A stretch of 64,000 nt of DNA, from the NCBI RefSeq assembly GCF_022479115.1, contig NZ_CP092497.1, positions 1,116,001 to 1,180,000 on the forward strand. The letters run 5' to 3'. The position numbers were made by a program, and so were the translations under genes. The stretch is from Amycolatopsis sp. EV170708-02-1. Its GTDB lineage: Bacteria > Actinomycetota > Actinomycetes > Mycobacteriales > Pseudonocardiaceae. Under the pieces are notes generated by a model. It was given only the letters and a program-made list of their open reading frames with translations, did no database searches and was not told the DNA's origin. This document shows positions 16,707-27,222 of this stretch, piece after piece. Every line of letters begins with the position of its first letter. The first letter of the stretch is position 1.

Positions 16707-17291
16707 ATGCCGGAAGATCTGCTCGCGAACGGCCGGGGACGGGAACGCTCGGACGCCGCCCGTAACCGCGCGAAGATCCTGGAGGCCGCCGAAGGGCTCT
16801 TCGCCGCACGTCCAGCGGCCGACGTCACCATGGAGGACATCGCCAAAGCGGCCCGGGTCGGCCGCGCGACGCTGTACCGCCGCTACCCGGACCGCTCGGC
16901 GATCGCCGTGGCCCTACTGGACGAGCACGAGCGGGAACTCCAGGAGCGGCTGCTCACCGGCCCTCCCCCGCTGGGTCCCGGCGCGCCGCCCGCCGAGCGG
17001 CTGGCCGCGTTCTACGCGGCGATGATCGGGCTGCTCGCCCGGCACGCGCATCTCGTCCTCGGCACCGAGGTCGGGCATTCGCGCTTCACCAGCGGGCCGT
17101 ACCGGCTGTGGCGCACCCATGTCCGCCATCTCGCCGAACAGGCGGACACCCCGGATCCGGACGCGCTCGCCGACGTCCTGCTGGCACCGCTCGCCGCCGA
17201 GGTGTTCCTGTACCAAACAGGCGAGCTCGGCCTGAGCGCCGAACGGATCACCGACACCCTGGCCGAGCTCGCCCGGCGAACCCTCTCCTGA
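16707..17291 (+). CDS. TetR family transcriptional regulator
   Basis: A 194-residue protein. Residues about 17-63 form the TetR helix-turn-helix (ILEAAEGLFA, then MEDIAKAARVGRATLYRRYP). The C-terminal helical domain would bind an inducer, unknown here. It is divergent from azoR-SMR and very probably represses that operon and itself through the palindromes at 16632-16687. The start at 16707 follows the second operator by 19 bases. Confidence 0.9.
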   Translation: MPEDLLANGRGRERSDAARNRAKILEAAEGLFAARPAADVTMEDIAKAARVGRATLYRRYPDRSAIAVALLDEHERELQERLLTGPPPLGPGAPPAERLAAFYAAMIGLLARHAHLVLGTEVGHSRFTSGPYRLWRTHVRHLAEQADTPDPDALADVLLAPLAAEVFLYQTGELGLSAERITDTLAELARRTLS

Positions 17292-17690
17292 TCAGCCTGC
17301 GAGACCGTCGACGACCAGCTTCATCACGGCCTGCCAGTGCTCGCGCTGCGCGGCGCGCTCTTCCGGGCCGGTGAGCCGTTCCTGATGGAAGACCACGGTC
17401 GTCTTGCCCGGCCCAGCCGGACGGAGGCCGACCTGGACCGTGCTCTCGTGATCCCAGTCCTTCGGACGCCAGGTGAGGCGGATCTTCTCGCGTTCCCGAT
17501 AGCCGCGAACCTCGCCGACGGTGCCCTCGGCCGTCTCGTACGGCGCGCCCTTCTCCGGCTCCAGCCGCACATCGCCCAGCCAGGCCGCCAGGCCCGAACC
17601 CGAGAGGTACTCCCAAACCTGATCCAGCGGGTACGCCACCGTCTTGGACACGCCGATCTCCCAGCCCGCGTCCTTCGTCTTGCCGATCAT
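17292..17690 (-). CDS. SRPBCC / START-like domain protein
   Basis: A 132-residue SRPBCC-fold protein (AHA1/START-like), with the typical start (VSKTVAYPLDQVWEYLS), the central GEVRGYREREKIRLTWRP strands and a C-terminal helix (REHWQAVMKLVVDGL). These proteins bind hydrophobic ligands or act as co-chaperones. ATG 17690 was chosen for GGAGG four bases upstream. It abuts the TetR stop at 17291 and is divergent from the CGNR gene. Confidence 0.85.
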   Translation of the reverse strand: MIGKTKDAGWEIGVSKTVAYPLDQVWEYLSGSGLAAWLGDVRLEPEKGAPYETAEGTVGEVRGYREREKIRLTWRPKDWDHESTVQVGLRPAGPGKTTVVFHQERLTGPEERAAQREHWQAVMKLVVDGLAG

Positions 17691-17717
17691 CACGCCTCCG
17701 CCGTAACCGTCTTACCT

Positions 17718-17739
17718 GGTTTCTGAAACCGACTATAGT
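17718..17739 (+). promoter_or_regulatory. palindromic operator and -10 of a leaderless promoter
   Basis: The perfect 13-bp palindrome ggtttctgaaacc (17718-17730) lies just before the -10 hexamer tatagt (17734-17739), which sits seven bases before ATG 17746. A start site at or next to the ATG implies a leaderless mRNA with a repressor site in the promoter spacer. Confidence 0.65.
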
Positions 17740-17745
17740 GGTTAC

Positions 17746-18345
17746 ATGACTCCGGGAACAAGAGTGCTCGTCGACGTTCAGGGCGAGCGGTACCGGTTCG
17801 ATCCGGGCAGCCTCAGCCTCGAACTCATGCTGACCGGCGGTCCCGGCCCGTACGAGCGCTACGAGATCGCGCATACGCCGTCCGCCCTCGCCGACTGGTT
17901 CACCGGTTGCCGGCTGGCGCTGACCGCTCCCCTGACCGACGTCCGGATCCGGCCCGCCGAACTCACCGCGCTCAAGGAACTGCGGGACACGCTCTACCGC
18001 GTCGCACCCGCCCTCGCGCGGGGCGAAGCACCGTCGGAAGACGACCTCGCCGTGCTGAACGACGCGACCGAAGCCACCCCGAGGCCGCTCGTGGATCCGG
18101 AGACGCGGCGGCTCGCCTGGGCGCCGCCCGTCACCGGGAAGCAACTCCTCGGCGCCGTCGCCCGCGACGCCATCGGCCTGGTCGCGGGCGAACGCTCCGG
18201 CCGCGTCCGCGAATGTTCCGCGAGCGACTGCTACCTGCTGTTCTTCGACACCTCGCGGTCGGGCAACCGCCGCTGGTGCTCGATGGAGCGCTGCGGCAAC
18301 CGCGCCAAGATCCGGGCGTACCGGGCCCGCGCCGAAACCGCGTGA
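17746..18345 (+). CDS. CGNR zinc-finger / ABATE domain regulator
   Basis: A 199-residue protein. The N-terminal part is an ABATE-type ligand domain. The C-terminal zinc finger carries the family signature (RVRECSASDCYLLFFDTSRS, then RRWCSMERCGNRAKI, about residues 150-190) with four metal-binding Cys and the CGNR motif. Such proteins are transcription factors. It is probably translated from a leaderless mRNA under the palindrome at 17718, which may be its own operator. Confidence 0.9.
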   Translation: MTPGTRVLVDVQGERYRFDPGSLSLELMLTGGPGPYERYEIAHTPSALADWFTGCRLALTAPLTDVRIRPAELTALKELRDTLYRVAPALARGEAPSEDDLAVLNDATEATPRPLVDPETRRLAWAPPVTGKQLLGAVARDAIGLVAGERSGRVRECSASDCYLLFFDTSRSGNRRWCSMERCGNRAKIRAYRARAETA

Positions 18346-18363
18346 TCGCTAGGATTCCCGGCG

Positions 18364-19413
18364 ATGCAGGGTGAAGCGAAACTGGAACAACGCGTCGTCG
18401 AGACGGCGGAGAAGCTGCTGGCCAAGAAGAAGTCGGTGACCGCGCTCGGTATCCTCACCGGGATCGGCTGGCTGCCGGAGAACGTCGTCGACGCCTGGCA
18501 GCGCGGCCGGATCCCCGTGCTGACGGGGGCGCTGCCGGTGGCACCGGAGAAGCTGACCTTCGCGCTCGGTGCCCTGCAACGCTGGGTCGCGGCGAACGGC
18601 CTCGAAGGGTCGGAGATCGAGCACGTCGGCGCGACCCGGGACCGGGCGGCCCTCCAGGTGACCTCCGGCGAGCTCGCCGGTCTCGAACCGCTGTTCCGGA
18701 CACACTGGATCATGCCGGGGCTGTCCGATGCCAAACGCGCGCAAGTCGAGGCCAGGCAACGGAAAGCACCCGACCTCATCGTCTCGGTGGCACTCACGGC
18801 GTGGACGTGCGCCGACTGCGGCGGCACCGGCGACCTCCTGTTCCTGGAGGGTGAAAAGCCGCATTGCCTCGACTGCGCCGACCTCGGCCACCTGGTCTTC
18901 CTGCCGTCCGGCGACGCCACCCTGACCCGCCGGGCGAAGAAGGCGAGCCGGCTTTCCGCCGTCGTCACCAAGTTCAACCGGTCGCGGAAACGTCATGAGC
19001 GGCAAGGGATCCTGGTCGAAGAATCGGCACTGCGCGACGCCGAGGAGCAATGCTTCGCCGACGAAGACGTCCGGGAACGGCGCCGCGACCGCGACCGCGA
19101 ACGGCGCGCCCGCGAAGACGTCGAGTTCACCGCCCGGTTCCACACCGCGATCACGGAGCTGTTCCCCGGCTGCCCGCCGGATCGGGCGCGAGCCATCGCC
19201 GAACACGCGGGCCTGCGCGGCAGCGGCCGGGTCGGCCGGTCCGCCGCCGGGCGGGAACTGGCCGAACGCGCGGTGTTCCTCGCCGTCGTCGCCTCGATCC
19301 GGCATCTGGACACCGAGTACGACGACCTCCTCATGGCGGGCGTGGAACGCCAGGCCGCCCGCGATCGCATCCGGCCGGCCATCGACGCGGTGCTCGACCG
19401 CTGGCGATCCTGA
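18364..19413 (+). CDS. DUF2293-domain protein with zinc-ribbon-like Cys cluster
   Basis: A 349-residue protein. A Cys pair CADCGG and a second pair CLDCAD (about residues 157-178) resemble a zinc ribbon. A charged linker (RERRRDRDRERRAREDVEF) leads to a C-terminal DUF2293 domain (FHTAITELFPGCPPDRARAI). The function of the family is unknown. It starts 18 bases after the CGNR gene and may share its transcript. No signal or membrane segment. Confidence 0.8.
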   Translation: MQGEAKLEQRVVETAEKLLAKKKSVTALGILTGIGWLPENVVDAWQRGRIPVLTGALPVAPEKLTFALGALQRWVAANGLEGSEIEHVGATRDRAALQVTSGELAGLEPLFRTHWIMPGLSDAKRAQVEARQRKAPDLIVSVALTAWTCADCGGTGDLLFLEGEKPHCLDCADLGHLVFLPSGDATLTRRAKKASRLSAVVTKFNRSRKRHERQGILVEESALRDAEEQCFADEDVRERRRDRDRERRAREDVEFTARFHTAITELFPGCPPDRARAIAEHAGLRGSGRVGRSAAGRELAERAVFLAVVASIRHLDTEYDDLLMAGVERQAARDRIRPAIDAVLDRWRS

Positions 19414-19452
19414 CCGCTGTCACATTCCGGGCGCGGGCCTCGTCCAGTGGGC

Positions 19453-19809
19453 ATGTTCACCGCATATCTCACCCTGGCCATCATGACGATCGTGATCAAC
19501 GCCGGGATCGCCGCCGCCGACTTCGCGCGGATCCCGTTCGTTCTCAAGAACTCCGCCGAGGTCAACGTGCCTCAGTCCTGGATTCCGCCGTTGGCCTCGC
19601 TGAAGGCCGCGGGCGCGGCCGGGCTGCTGCTCGGCCTGCTCGGGGTGCCTTACCTCGGGACCGCGGCGGCCGCCGGGCTCGTGCTGTTCTACCTCGGCGC
19701 CGTCATCACCCACGTGCGCGCCCGCGTGTTCTACAACATCGCCTTCCCCGGCGGATTCCTCGCGCTGGCGGTGGCGACCTTCGTCCTCGATCTCGCTCAG
19801 GCCAAATAG
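19453..19809 (+). CDS. DoxX-like small membrane protein
   Basis: A 118-residue protein with four predicted membrane helices (for example YLTLAIMTIVINAGIAAAD and GLVLFYLGAVITHVRAR), like the DoxX family. An in-frame GTG at 19447 is an alternative start. Its 3' end overlaps the convergent kinase gene by 13 bases. The physiological role is unknown. Confidence 0.8.
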   Translation: MFTAYLTLAIMTIVINAGIAAADFARIPFVLKNSAEVNVPQSWIPPLASLKAAGAAGLLLGLLGVPYLGTAAAAGLVLFYLGAVITHVRARVFYNIAFPGGFLALAVATFVLDLAQAK

Positions 19810-20447
19810 GGGCCGAAGTGCTCAGCGACGACGTCCGCGACCGCTTCGGCGTCTCGTGAGCCGTCGATCTCCAGCACCCGGATGCCGAGTTCCTTCGCGG
19901 AACGGACGGCGTCCCCGGCGACGAGCCGGTCCCGCTCGATCCGGTTGCGCTGCGCGCGTTCGGGATCGCTGACCCGGTGCGCCACCGCGGCGGCCCGGGG
20001 CAGCACGCGGAGCTGGTGCTCACGGAAATCGTCGGTGGGCACCATCACGATCATCCGGCGCGGTGAGTCCAGCAGGGGCGCGACCAGCTCCGGGCGCAAT
20101 CCCCAGCCCTCGGCGAGGATCGGCCGCCCGGAGACCAGCGCGCGCAGATCGTCCAGCGCCCATTCGAACCGCACCGGGAAACCCGCGATCGTGTCGGCGG
20201 CCATCCGCTCGGGTGCGGGGTCGACCCAGACGGTCTCCGGGTCCGGATCCGCGGTGGGCAGATTTTCCCGGACGCGGTGGGCGATGCGACGGTCCTGATG
20301 GGCGCGGGCGTCGTGGAAGTCGTAGTGGTAGACGGTGATGCCGTGGCGGCGGGCGAGCAGGCGGGAGACGGTGGACTTCCCCGCCCATTGACCGCCGCAG
20401 ATCCAGAGTGCCTGCTTGAGTGTGCCGAAGGGATCAACGATGGTCAC
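19797..20447 (-). CDS. P-loop nucleotide kinase-like protein
   Basis: A 216-residue P-loop protein with Walker A GGQWAGKST near residue 17, a GRPILAEGWGL segment like the Walker B/LID of small-molecule kinases, and an Arg-rich lid (ERAQRNRIERDR). The substrate is unknown. GTG 20447 was chosen because GGAGG lies eight bases upstream; a longer frame exists. It lies downstream of nrdJ but is separated from it by the hairpin at 20463. Confidence 0.75.
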   Translation of the reverse strand: MTIVDPFGTLKQALWICGGQWAGKSTVSRLLARRHGITVYHYDFHDARAHQDRRIAHRVRENLPTADPDPETVWVDPAPERMAADTIAGFPVRFEWALDDLRALVSGRPILAEGWGLRPELVAPLLDSPRRMIVMVPTDDFREHQLRVLPRAAAVAHRVSDPERAQRNRIERDRLVAGDAVRSAKELGIRVLEIDGSRDAEAVADVVAEHFGPYLA

Positions 20448-20462
20448 GCACGCGCCTCCGGT

Positions 20463-20515
20463 GTCATGAAAGGGCCGTTCAGGACATATATCGTCCTGAA
20501 CGACCCTTTCATGAC
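20463..20515. terminator. 23-bp hairpin terminating nrdRJ
   Basis: Bases 20463-20485 (starting gtcatgaaagggcc) pair with 20493-20515 with a single G-U position, around a seven-base loop. It lies 12 bases after the nrdJ stop, and a GC-rich stem of this size fits a terminator. Confidence 0.8.
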
Positions 20516-20527
20516 CTTCGTTATGAC

Positions 20528-23344
<2,817 letters not shown>

Positions 23345-23378
23345 GGGTCTTTCCCTCACTCCCACGCGGGAGGCGGCA

Positions 23379-23867
23379 TCAGCCGTCTTTCGCGTCTCGA
23401 TCGCTCTCGTCCGGTGTGGCAGCCATGGCCTCGCGGAGGTCCGAGATCTCCTTCTCGAAGTCCTCGACCGAGGAGAAGGAGCGGTAGACACTGGCGAACC
23501 GGAGATAGGCGACGCCGTCGAGTTCGCGCAGGGGGCCCAGGATCGCCAGGCCGACCTCGTGACTCGGGATCTCCGCCAGCCCCGCCGACCGGATCGATTC
23601 CTCGACCCGCTGCGCGAGCTGCTGCAACGCGTCGTCGTCGACCGGCCTGCCCTGGCAGGCGCGTCGCACCCCCCGGACCACCTTGTCCCGGCTGAACTGC
23701 TCGGTGACCCCGGATCGTTTGACGACGGCGAGCACCATCGTCTCCGAAGTGGTGAAGCGCCGGCCGCAAGCGGCGCAGGAGCGCCTCCGCCGGATCGCCT
23801 GACCCTCATCCACCTCTCGGGAGTCGACGACCCGAGAGTCCGCATGCCGGCAGAACGGGCACCTCAT
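23379..23867 (-). CDS. nrdR: transcriptional repressor NrdR
   Basis: A 162-residue regulator. The N-terminal zinc ribbon ([18 protein letters not shown], then [15 protein letters not shown]) is followed by an ATP-cone domain ([20 protein letters not shown]). NrdR senses ATP/dATP and represses ribonucleotide reductase genes. Start ATG 23867 is the one giving the canonical MRCPFC N-terminus; a longer frame begins at 23951. First gene of the nrdRJ operon. Confidence 0.96.
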   Translation of the reverse strand: MRCPFCRHADSRVVDSREVDEGQAIRRRRSCAACGRRFTTSETMVLAVVKRSGVTEQFSRDKVVRGVRRACQGRPVDDDALQQLAQRVEESIRSAGLAEIPSHEVGLAILGPLRELDGVAYLRFASVYRSFSSVEDFEKEISDLREAMAATPDESDRDAKDG

Positions 23868-23994
23868 CCGCCGATCACCTTCCCCTCCGCGCCGGCCGGC
23901 CCCGAGTGGACGCCCGCCCCGTCGCCACGCAACGACGGAAAAGATCGACATGTGGATCGATCTGTGGACATCCGGTGGGTGAACACCGGCCAGC

Positions 23995-24067
23995 TGTGGA
24001 CAACTGGTACCGAGTCTACCCCAAGCTATGGACCAACTACAGCCATGTAACTACTACATATAGCGGT
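23995..24067 (-). promoter_or_regulatory. nrdRJ promoter region with NrdR box and DnaA-type boxes
   Basis: tactacatatagcggt (24052-24067) fits an NrdR box, and a weaker relative (ccaagctatggaccaa, 24021-24036) lies 31 bp away, the usual box spacing. tgtggacaa (23995-24003) is the reverse complement of ttgtccaca, the high-GC actinomycete DnaA box, and near-matches tgtggacat and tgtggatcg occur upstream of 23975. I see no cobalamin riboswitch core here. Confidence 0.6.
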
Positions 24068-24134
24068 GGAGACTAGATCGCTGGTCGGACGCACGCAAGC
24101 GCAACCGCCGGGCCGATCGGACACGAAAGAGGAG

Positions 24135-24153
24135 CTCACCCACGACGGGTGAG
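24135..24153 (-). terminator. hairpin after the LysM gene
   Basis: ctcaccc (24135-24141) and gggtgag (24147-24153) form a perfect seven-base stem with a five-base loop, 15 bases after the LysM gene stop. Confidence 0.5.
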
Positions 24154-24167
24154 AGCGCCCTCCGGGA

Positions 24168-24662
24168 TCACCTCCCGCCTTCCGCGACCTCGGCCGCGAC
24201 GGGCACCGTGAGCGGCAGCCCGGGCACGAGAACGGCGTTTTCCAGGGAGTTGAGCTCCTTGATCCTGGCGACGACCGCGCCAGTGTCGCTGCCTGGCGCG
24301 AATCGCGCCGCGATATCCGTCAGCGTCTCGCCCTCGGAAACGGACACCGTCGTGGTCCGTTCGGGCACCGCGGCTCCGGGAACACCGGCCAAGAACAGAC
24401 CCAATCCGGTGACGACCCCGGCGACGAGCAAGGCCATCCCGGCGAGCGACGGCCACCTGAGCGGGAGCCGCCGCGGCGCCGGGCACGCCGGGGCGACGGT
24501 GGCGACGCCGGGGCGGCGGCCCGCCACGACCCGCGCCCTGGTGGGCGGACGCAAGGGCTCGGCACGCCTGCCCCGCACCACCCGCACGGGCCGGGTCACC
24601 CCTGCCGGAACGGGCCCGGGGGAACTGGGCCGCACCAGTCCTCGATCGGCCAGAATCGACAT
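24168..24662 (-). CDS. LysM membrane protein divergent from lexA (SOS division-inhibitor type)
   Basis: A 164-residue protein: an Arg/Pro-rich cytoplasmic N-terminus, one membrane helix (about 75-95, LAGMALLVAGVVTGLGLFLA) and an extracytoplasmic LysM domain (VSVSEGETLTDIAARF). In B. subtilis (YneA) and mycobacteria (Rv2719c) the LysM gene beside lexA is SOS-induced and restrains cell division. The two SOS boxes between it and lexA support the same role, by inference. ATG 24662 follows GAGGAGG; a longer frame from 24689 is less likely. Confidence 0.85.
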   Translation of the reverse strand: MSILADRGLVRPSSPGPVPAGVTRPVRVVRGRRAEPLRPPTRARVVAGRRPGVATVAPACPAPRRLPLRWPSLAGMALLVAGVVTGLGLFLAGVPGAAVPERTTTVSVSEGETLTDIAARFAPGSDTGAVVARIKELNSLENAVLVPGLPLTVPVAAEVAEGGR

Positions 24663-24721
24663 CGGAACCTCCTCGCAGTCCTGCTGCACTCGCCGCCGGG
24701 CCGGGACCCGGCATCAAGATC

Positions 24722-24733
24722 GAACACGCGTTC
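24722..24733. promoter_or_regulatory. SOS (LexA) box
   Basis: gaacacgcgttc matches the Gram-positive LexA consensus GAAC-N4-GTTC exactly. It lies 60 bases upstream of the LysM gene start and 250 bases from lexA. Confidence 0.8.
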
Positions 24734-24801
24734 TATCGAACGCCCGTGCGAATGTGTACCACCTCCCACCGACAAAAATCGAGCGACACGGCGTGTCCAT
24801 C

Positions 24802-24813
24802 GAACAGATGTTT
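24802..24813. promoter_or_regulatory. second SOS-like box upstream of lexA
   Basis: gaacagatgttt within tcgaacagatgtttga is one base from GAAC-N4-GTTC. It is closer to lexA and probably serves autoregulation. Confidence 0.65.
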
Positions 24814-24980
24814 GAAATCGTCGTCCCGGCGGGCTAACGTCGTTGACCAGGGCGTCTGCTGCGCGGACGCCGCCGGTGCCGTGGGCGGGGAAGATCGTCC
24901 GCCACCGGCGAAGACACGCGAAGTCGGTCCGGGCGACCGGACGCACTGGGAGGCGACGCAGGAGATGAAGGAGCGAGACG

Positions 24981-25697
24981 GTGGCTAAGGAGAGCAAGGC
25001 GGGGAACGCGCCTAGGGGCTCGGGCAAGGTGCGCGCCTTGCCCGAGGTCTACGAGGTGGACGAGACCCTGACCGTGCGGCAGCAGCAGGTGCTCGACGTG
25101 ATCAAACTGTGGGTGAGCCGGTTCGGCTACCCGCCGAGTGTGCGTGAGATCGGCGAGGCGGTCGGGCTGACCTCCACCTCGTCGGTGTCGCACCAGTTGC
25201 AGGCCCTGCAGCGCAAGGGTTATCTGCGACGCGACCCGAACCGCCCGCGTGCGGTGGGGGTGCTCGCCACGACGGACGACAACCCGATGGGCATCGACGT
25301 CGAGCAGCCGCAGTCGGCCGCGAAGGCCGCGTACGTACCGCTCGTCGGCCGGATCGCGGCCGGTGGCCCGGTGCTGGCGGAGCAGGCGATCGAAGACGTC
25401 TTCCCGCTGCCGAGGGAGATCGTCGGCGAGGGTGAGCTGTTCCTGCTCAGCGTCACCGGCGACTCGATGGTCGACGCCGCCATCACCGACGGCGACTGGG
25501 TCGTCGTGCGCCAGCAGCCCACGGCCGACCCCGGCGAGATCGTGGCGGCGATGATCGACGGCGAAGCGACGGTCAAGACGTTCAAGCGCAAGGACGGCCA
25601 CATCTGGCTGATGCCGCACAACGAGGCGTACGAGCCCATCCCGGGTGACGACGCCACGATCCTCGGCAAGGTCGTCGCCGTTCTTCGCAGGCTGTAG
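24981..25697 (+). CDS. lexA: SOS repressor LexA
   Basis: A 238-residue repressor-protease. The N-terminal winged helix carries [15 protein letters not shown] and [15 protein letters not shown] (residues 49-82). The self-cleavage bond is Ala127-Gly128 (RIAAGGP), and the catalytic dyad is Ser162 (GDSMVDAAI) and Lys199 (ATVKTFKR). All key residues are intact. It starts at GTG 24981 after GAAGGAGCGAG. Autoregulated by the SOS boxes upstream; cleavage is stimulated by RecA, encoded at 54445 in this window. Confidence 0.97.
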   Translation: MAKESKAGNAPRGSGKVRALPEVYEVDETLTVRQQQVLDVIKLWVSRFGYPPSVREIGEAVGLTSTSSVSHQLQALQRKGYLRRDPNRPRAVGVLATTDDNPMGIDVEQPQSAAKAAYVPLVGRIAAGGPVLAEQAIEDVFPLPREIVGEGELFLLSVTGDSMVDAAITDGDWVVVRQQPTADPGEIVAAMIDGEATVKTFKRKDGHIWLMPHNEAYEPIPGDDATILGKVVAVLRRL

Positions 25698-25721
25698 CCC
25701 GGAGCCGGAGCACGCCGGGAT

Positions 25722-25741
25722 CCCGGGTCACCCGACCCGGG
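25722..25741. terminator. lexA terminator hairpin
   Basis: cccgggtc (25722-25729) and gacccggg (25734-25741) form a perfect eight-base stem with a four-base loop, between convergent genes. Confidence 0.7.
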
Positions 25742-25773
25742 TCAGGCTCGGCAGCTTCGGCAGCCTCACTCGG

Positions 25774-26787
25774 TCAGGCGCGCCGCTTGCGCAGCCTGCC
25801 GACCAGGAGAAGGCCGCCGATCACGACGATCGCGGCGATACCGACCTGCACGTACGGGAAGTCGGCCCCCTGGCCCGTGCCACCGGCCGCGGAGGTCCCG
25901 CCCGACGTGCTGCCCTCGGCTTTCGCCGCGTCCACGGCGAGTGCGGCCGCGCCCTTCACCGCCCGGATCTGCTCGCCGACGCCCTCCCCGCCGGACAGCA
26001 GCGTCCCGTCCGGATCGAAGGCGATCGCCTCGCCCTGTTTCTCGTTCGGCAAGGGCACGCGCACGGGTTCACGCTGCAGCGCGCTCTTGAGGTCTCCGTC
26101 GGTGACGGCGTAGAGGTAGGCGTCGGTGTAGGTACGCAACGCGACCACCGAGCCGTCGGCCATCGAGGCCGCGCCGGTGACGGTCATCGAGCCGATGGAT
26201 CCGACGGGACCGCCCGGAGTCGAGGTTTCCTTGATCTGTAAAGACCCCACGTTCTCCAGCGGAGTCGGGCCGGGACTGGCGAGCGGTCCTGTCGGCCGGT
26301 AGACCTTGGAGCTGCCGAAGGGGTCCTTGGTGATCAGGTACGGCGTGCCCGAGCGGTCCATGATCAGCGCTTCGACGTCGTGCTGCCCGTCGGGATAGGT
26401 GAGCCGGTGCAGTGTCGCTTTGCCCTGCGGTGTCAGCGAGATCAGCGCGACCGTGTCCCGCTTCTTGCGGTTGTCGCCGGTGTCGGAAAGCCAGAAGGTG
26501 CCGTCCGCGGTACGGGCGAGGTCCTCGGGGTCGTACGGGTCCGTGGCGGCCGAGACGACCTTCTGGACCTTGCAGTCGCGGCCGAGGACGAAGACCTGCG
26601 TCTTGGTTCCGCCGTCGTTGAGGGCGTACAGACGCTCGCCGTCGGAAACCAGCCCGGAAAGCTCGCTGAGCCGGGAGTCGCTGTTCTTGCACACCGGCTG
26701 CGGCGCCGGGACCTCCTGCGCCAGGGCGGGAGCCGCCCCGCCGATGAAGGCCGCCAGCACGACCGTCGCCGCGACAATCCCCCGCAC
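25774..26787 (-). CDS. secreted beta-propeller-like protein with C-terminal anchor
   Basis: A 337-residue protein: an N-terminal signal peptide (IVAATVVLAAFIGGAAPALA), a body of repeated beta strands resembling a propeller (DGERLYALNDGGTK, DGTFWLSDTGDN, DRSGTPYLITKD), an Ala/Gly/Ser-rich linker and a C-terminal membrane helix (VGIAAIVVIGGLLLVGRL) followed by RKRR. It is thus an extracytoplasmic protein held by its C-terminus. Enzymatic role unknown. GTG 26787 was chosen for GGAGGT upstream; an ORF from 26823 is longer. Confidence 0.8.
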   Translation of the reverse strand: MRGIVAATVVLAAFIGGAAPALAQEVPAPQPVCKNSDSRLSELSGLVSDGERLYALNDGGTKTQVFVLGRDCKVQKVVSAATDPYDPEDLARTADGTFWLSDTGDNRKKRDTVALISLTPQGKATLHRLTYPDGQHDVEALIMDRSGTPYLITKDPFGSSKVYRPTGPLASPGPTPLENVGSLQIKETSTPGGPVGSIGSMTVTGAASMADGSVVALRTYTDAYLYAVTDGDLKSALQREPVRVPLPNEKQGEAIAFDPDGTLLSGGEGVGEQIRAVKGAAALAVDAAKAEGSTSGGTSAAGGTGQGADFPYVQVGIAAIVVIGGLLLVGRLRKRRA

Positions 26788-26898
26788 ATCCACCTCCGTA
26801 CCGTGGAACCCCTGAAGCCCCACACTACGGAGACGTCCGGGGCGGCGCGCAGTTCGGTGCGAACGCCGAGTTGGGGCGGAATGTCGTGAAGGCCACTT

Positions 26899-27150
26899 TC
26901 AGTGTTGAGCGTCGAACTCCTCCAGCCATGCCCGGAAGTCGGCCGGGCCGTGCAGGTAACTCGACGGCGAGGCCATCAGGTCGGCACCGAACAGCCGGCT
27001 GAGTGCCTGCAGGACCAGTTCGTCCTCGATCCGGATGCCGTCCTCGACCATCCAGGGGCGGGCCCAGTCGTCGGCTTGCGCAGGCGTGATCGCGCCCTCG
27101 GCGAGGGCCCGCAGCACTTCGCGAACTTCAGCACGAGACGGCACAGTCAC
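26899..27150 (-). CDS. small hypothetical protein (83 aa)
   Basis: An acidic, helical 83-residue protein starting at GTG 27150 and ending FRAWLEEFDAQH. It has no signal peptide or motif I recognise, but a phrase such as ALAEGAITPAQADDWARPWM looks conserved-protein-like rather than random. It lies between the propeller gene and hflX and is bounded upstream by the hairpin at 27172. Confidence 0.6.
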   Translation of the reverse strand: MTVPSRAEVREVLRALAEGAITPAQADDWARPWMVEDGIRIEDELVLQALSRLFGADLMASPSSYLHGPADFRAWLEEFDAQH

Positions 27151-27171
27151 GAATTCACCACCAACAGCAGG

Positions 27172-27210
27172 AGGCCCCCTTCACCGCGTCCAGCGCGATG
27201 AAGGGGGCCT
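27172..27210. terminator. 12-bp hairpin after hflX
   Basis: aggcccccttca (27172-27183) pairs with tgaagggggcct (27199-27210). It follows the hflX stop by about a dozen bases and belongs to the 'tgaagg...ccttca' family of intergenic palindromes seen at 34489, 43941 and 55928. Confidence 0.75.
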
Positions 27211-27222
27211 TCACGTACTTGC

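Noticed and set aside
23868..24130. Cobalamin riboswitch before nrdRJ
   Set aside because: No B12-box core is present; NrdR and DnaA-type boxes explain the region better.
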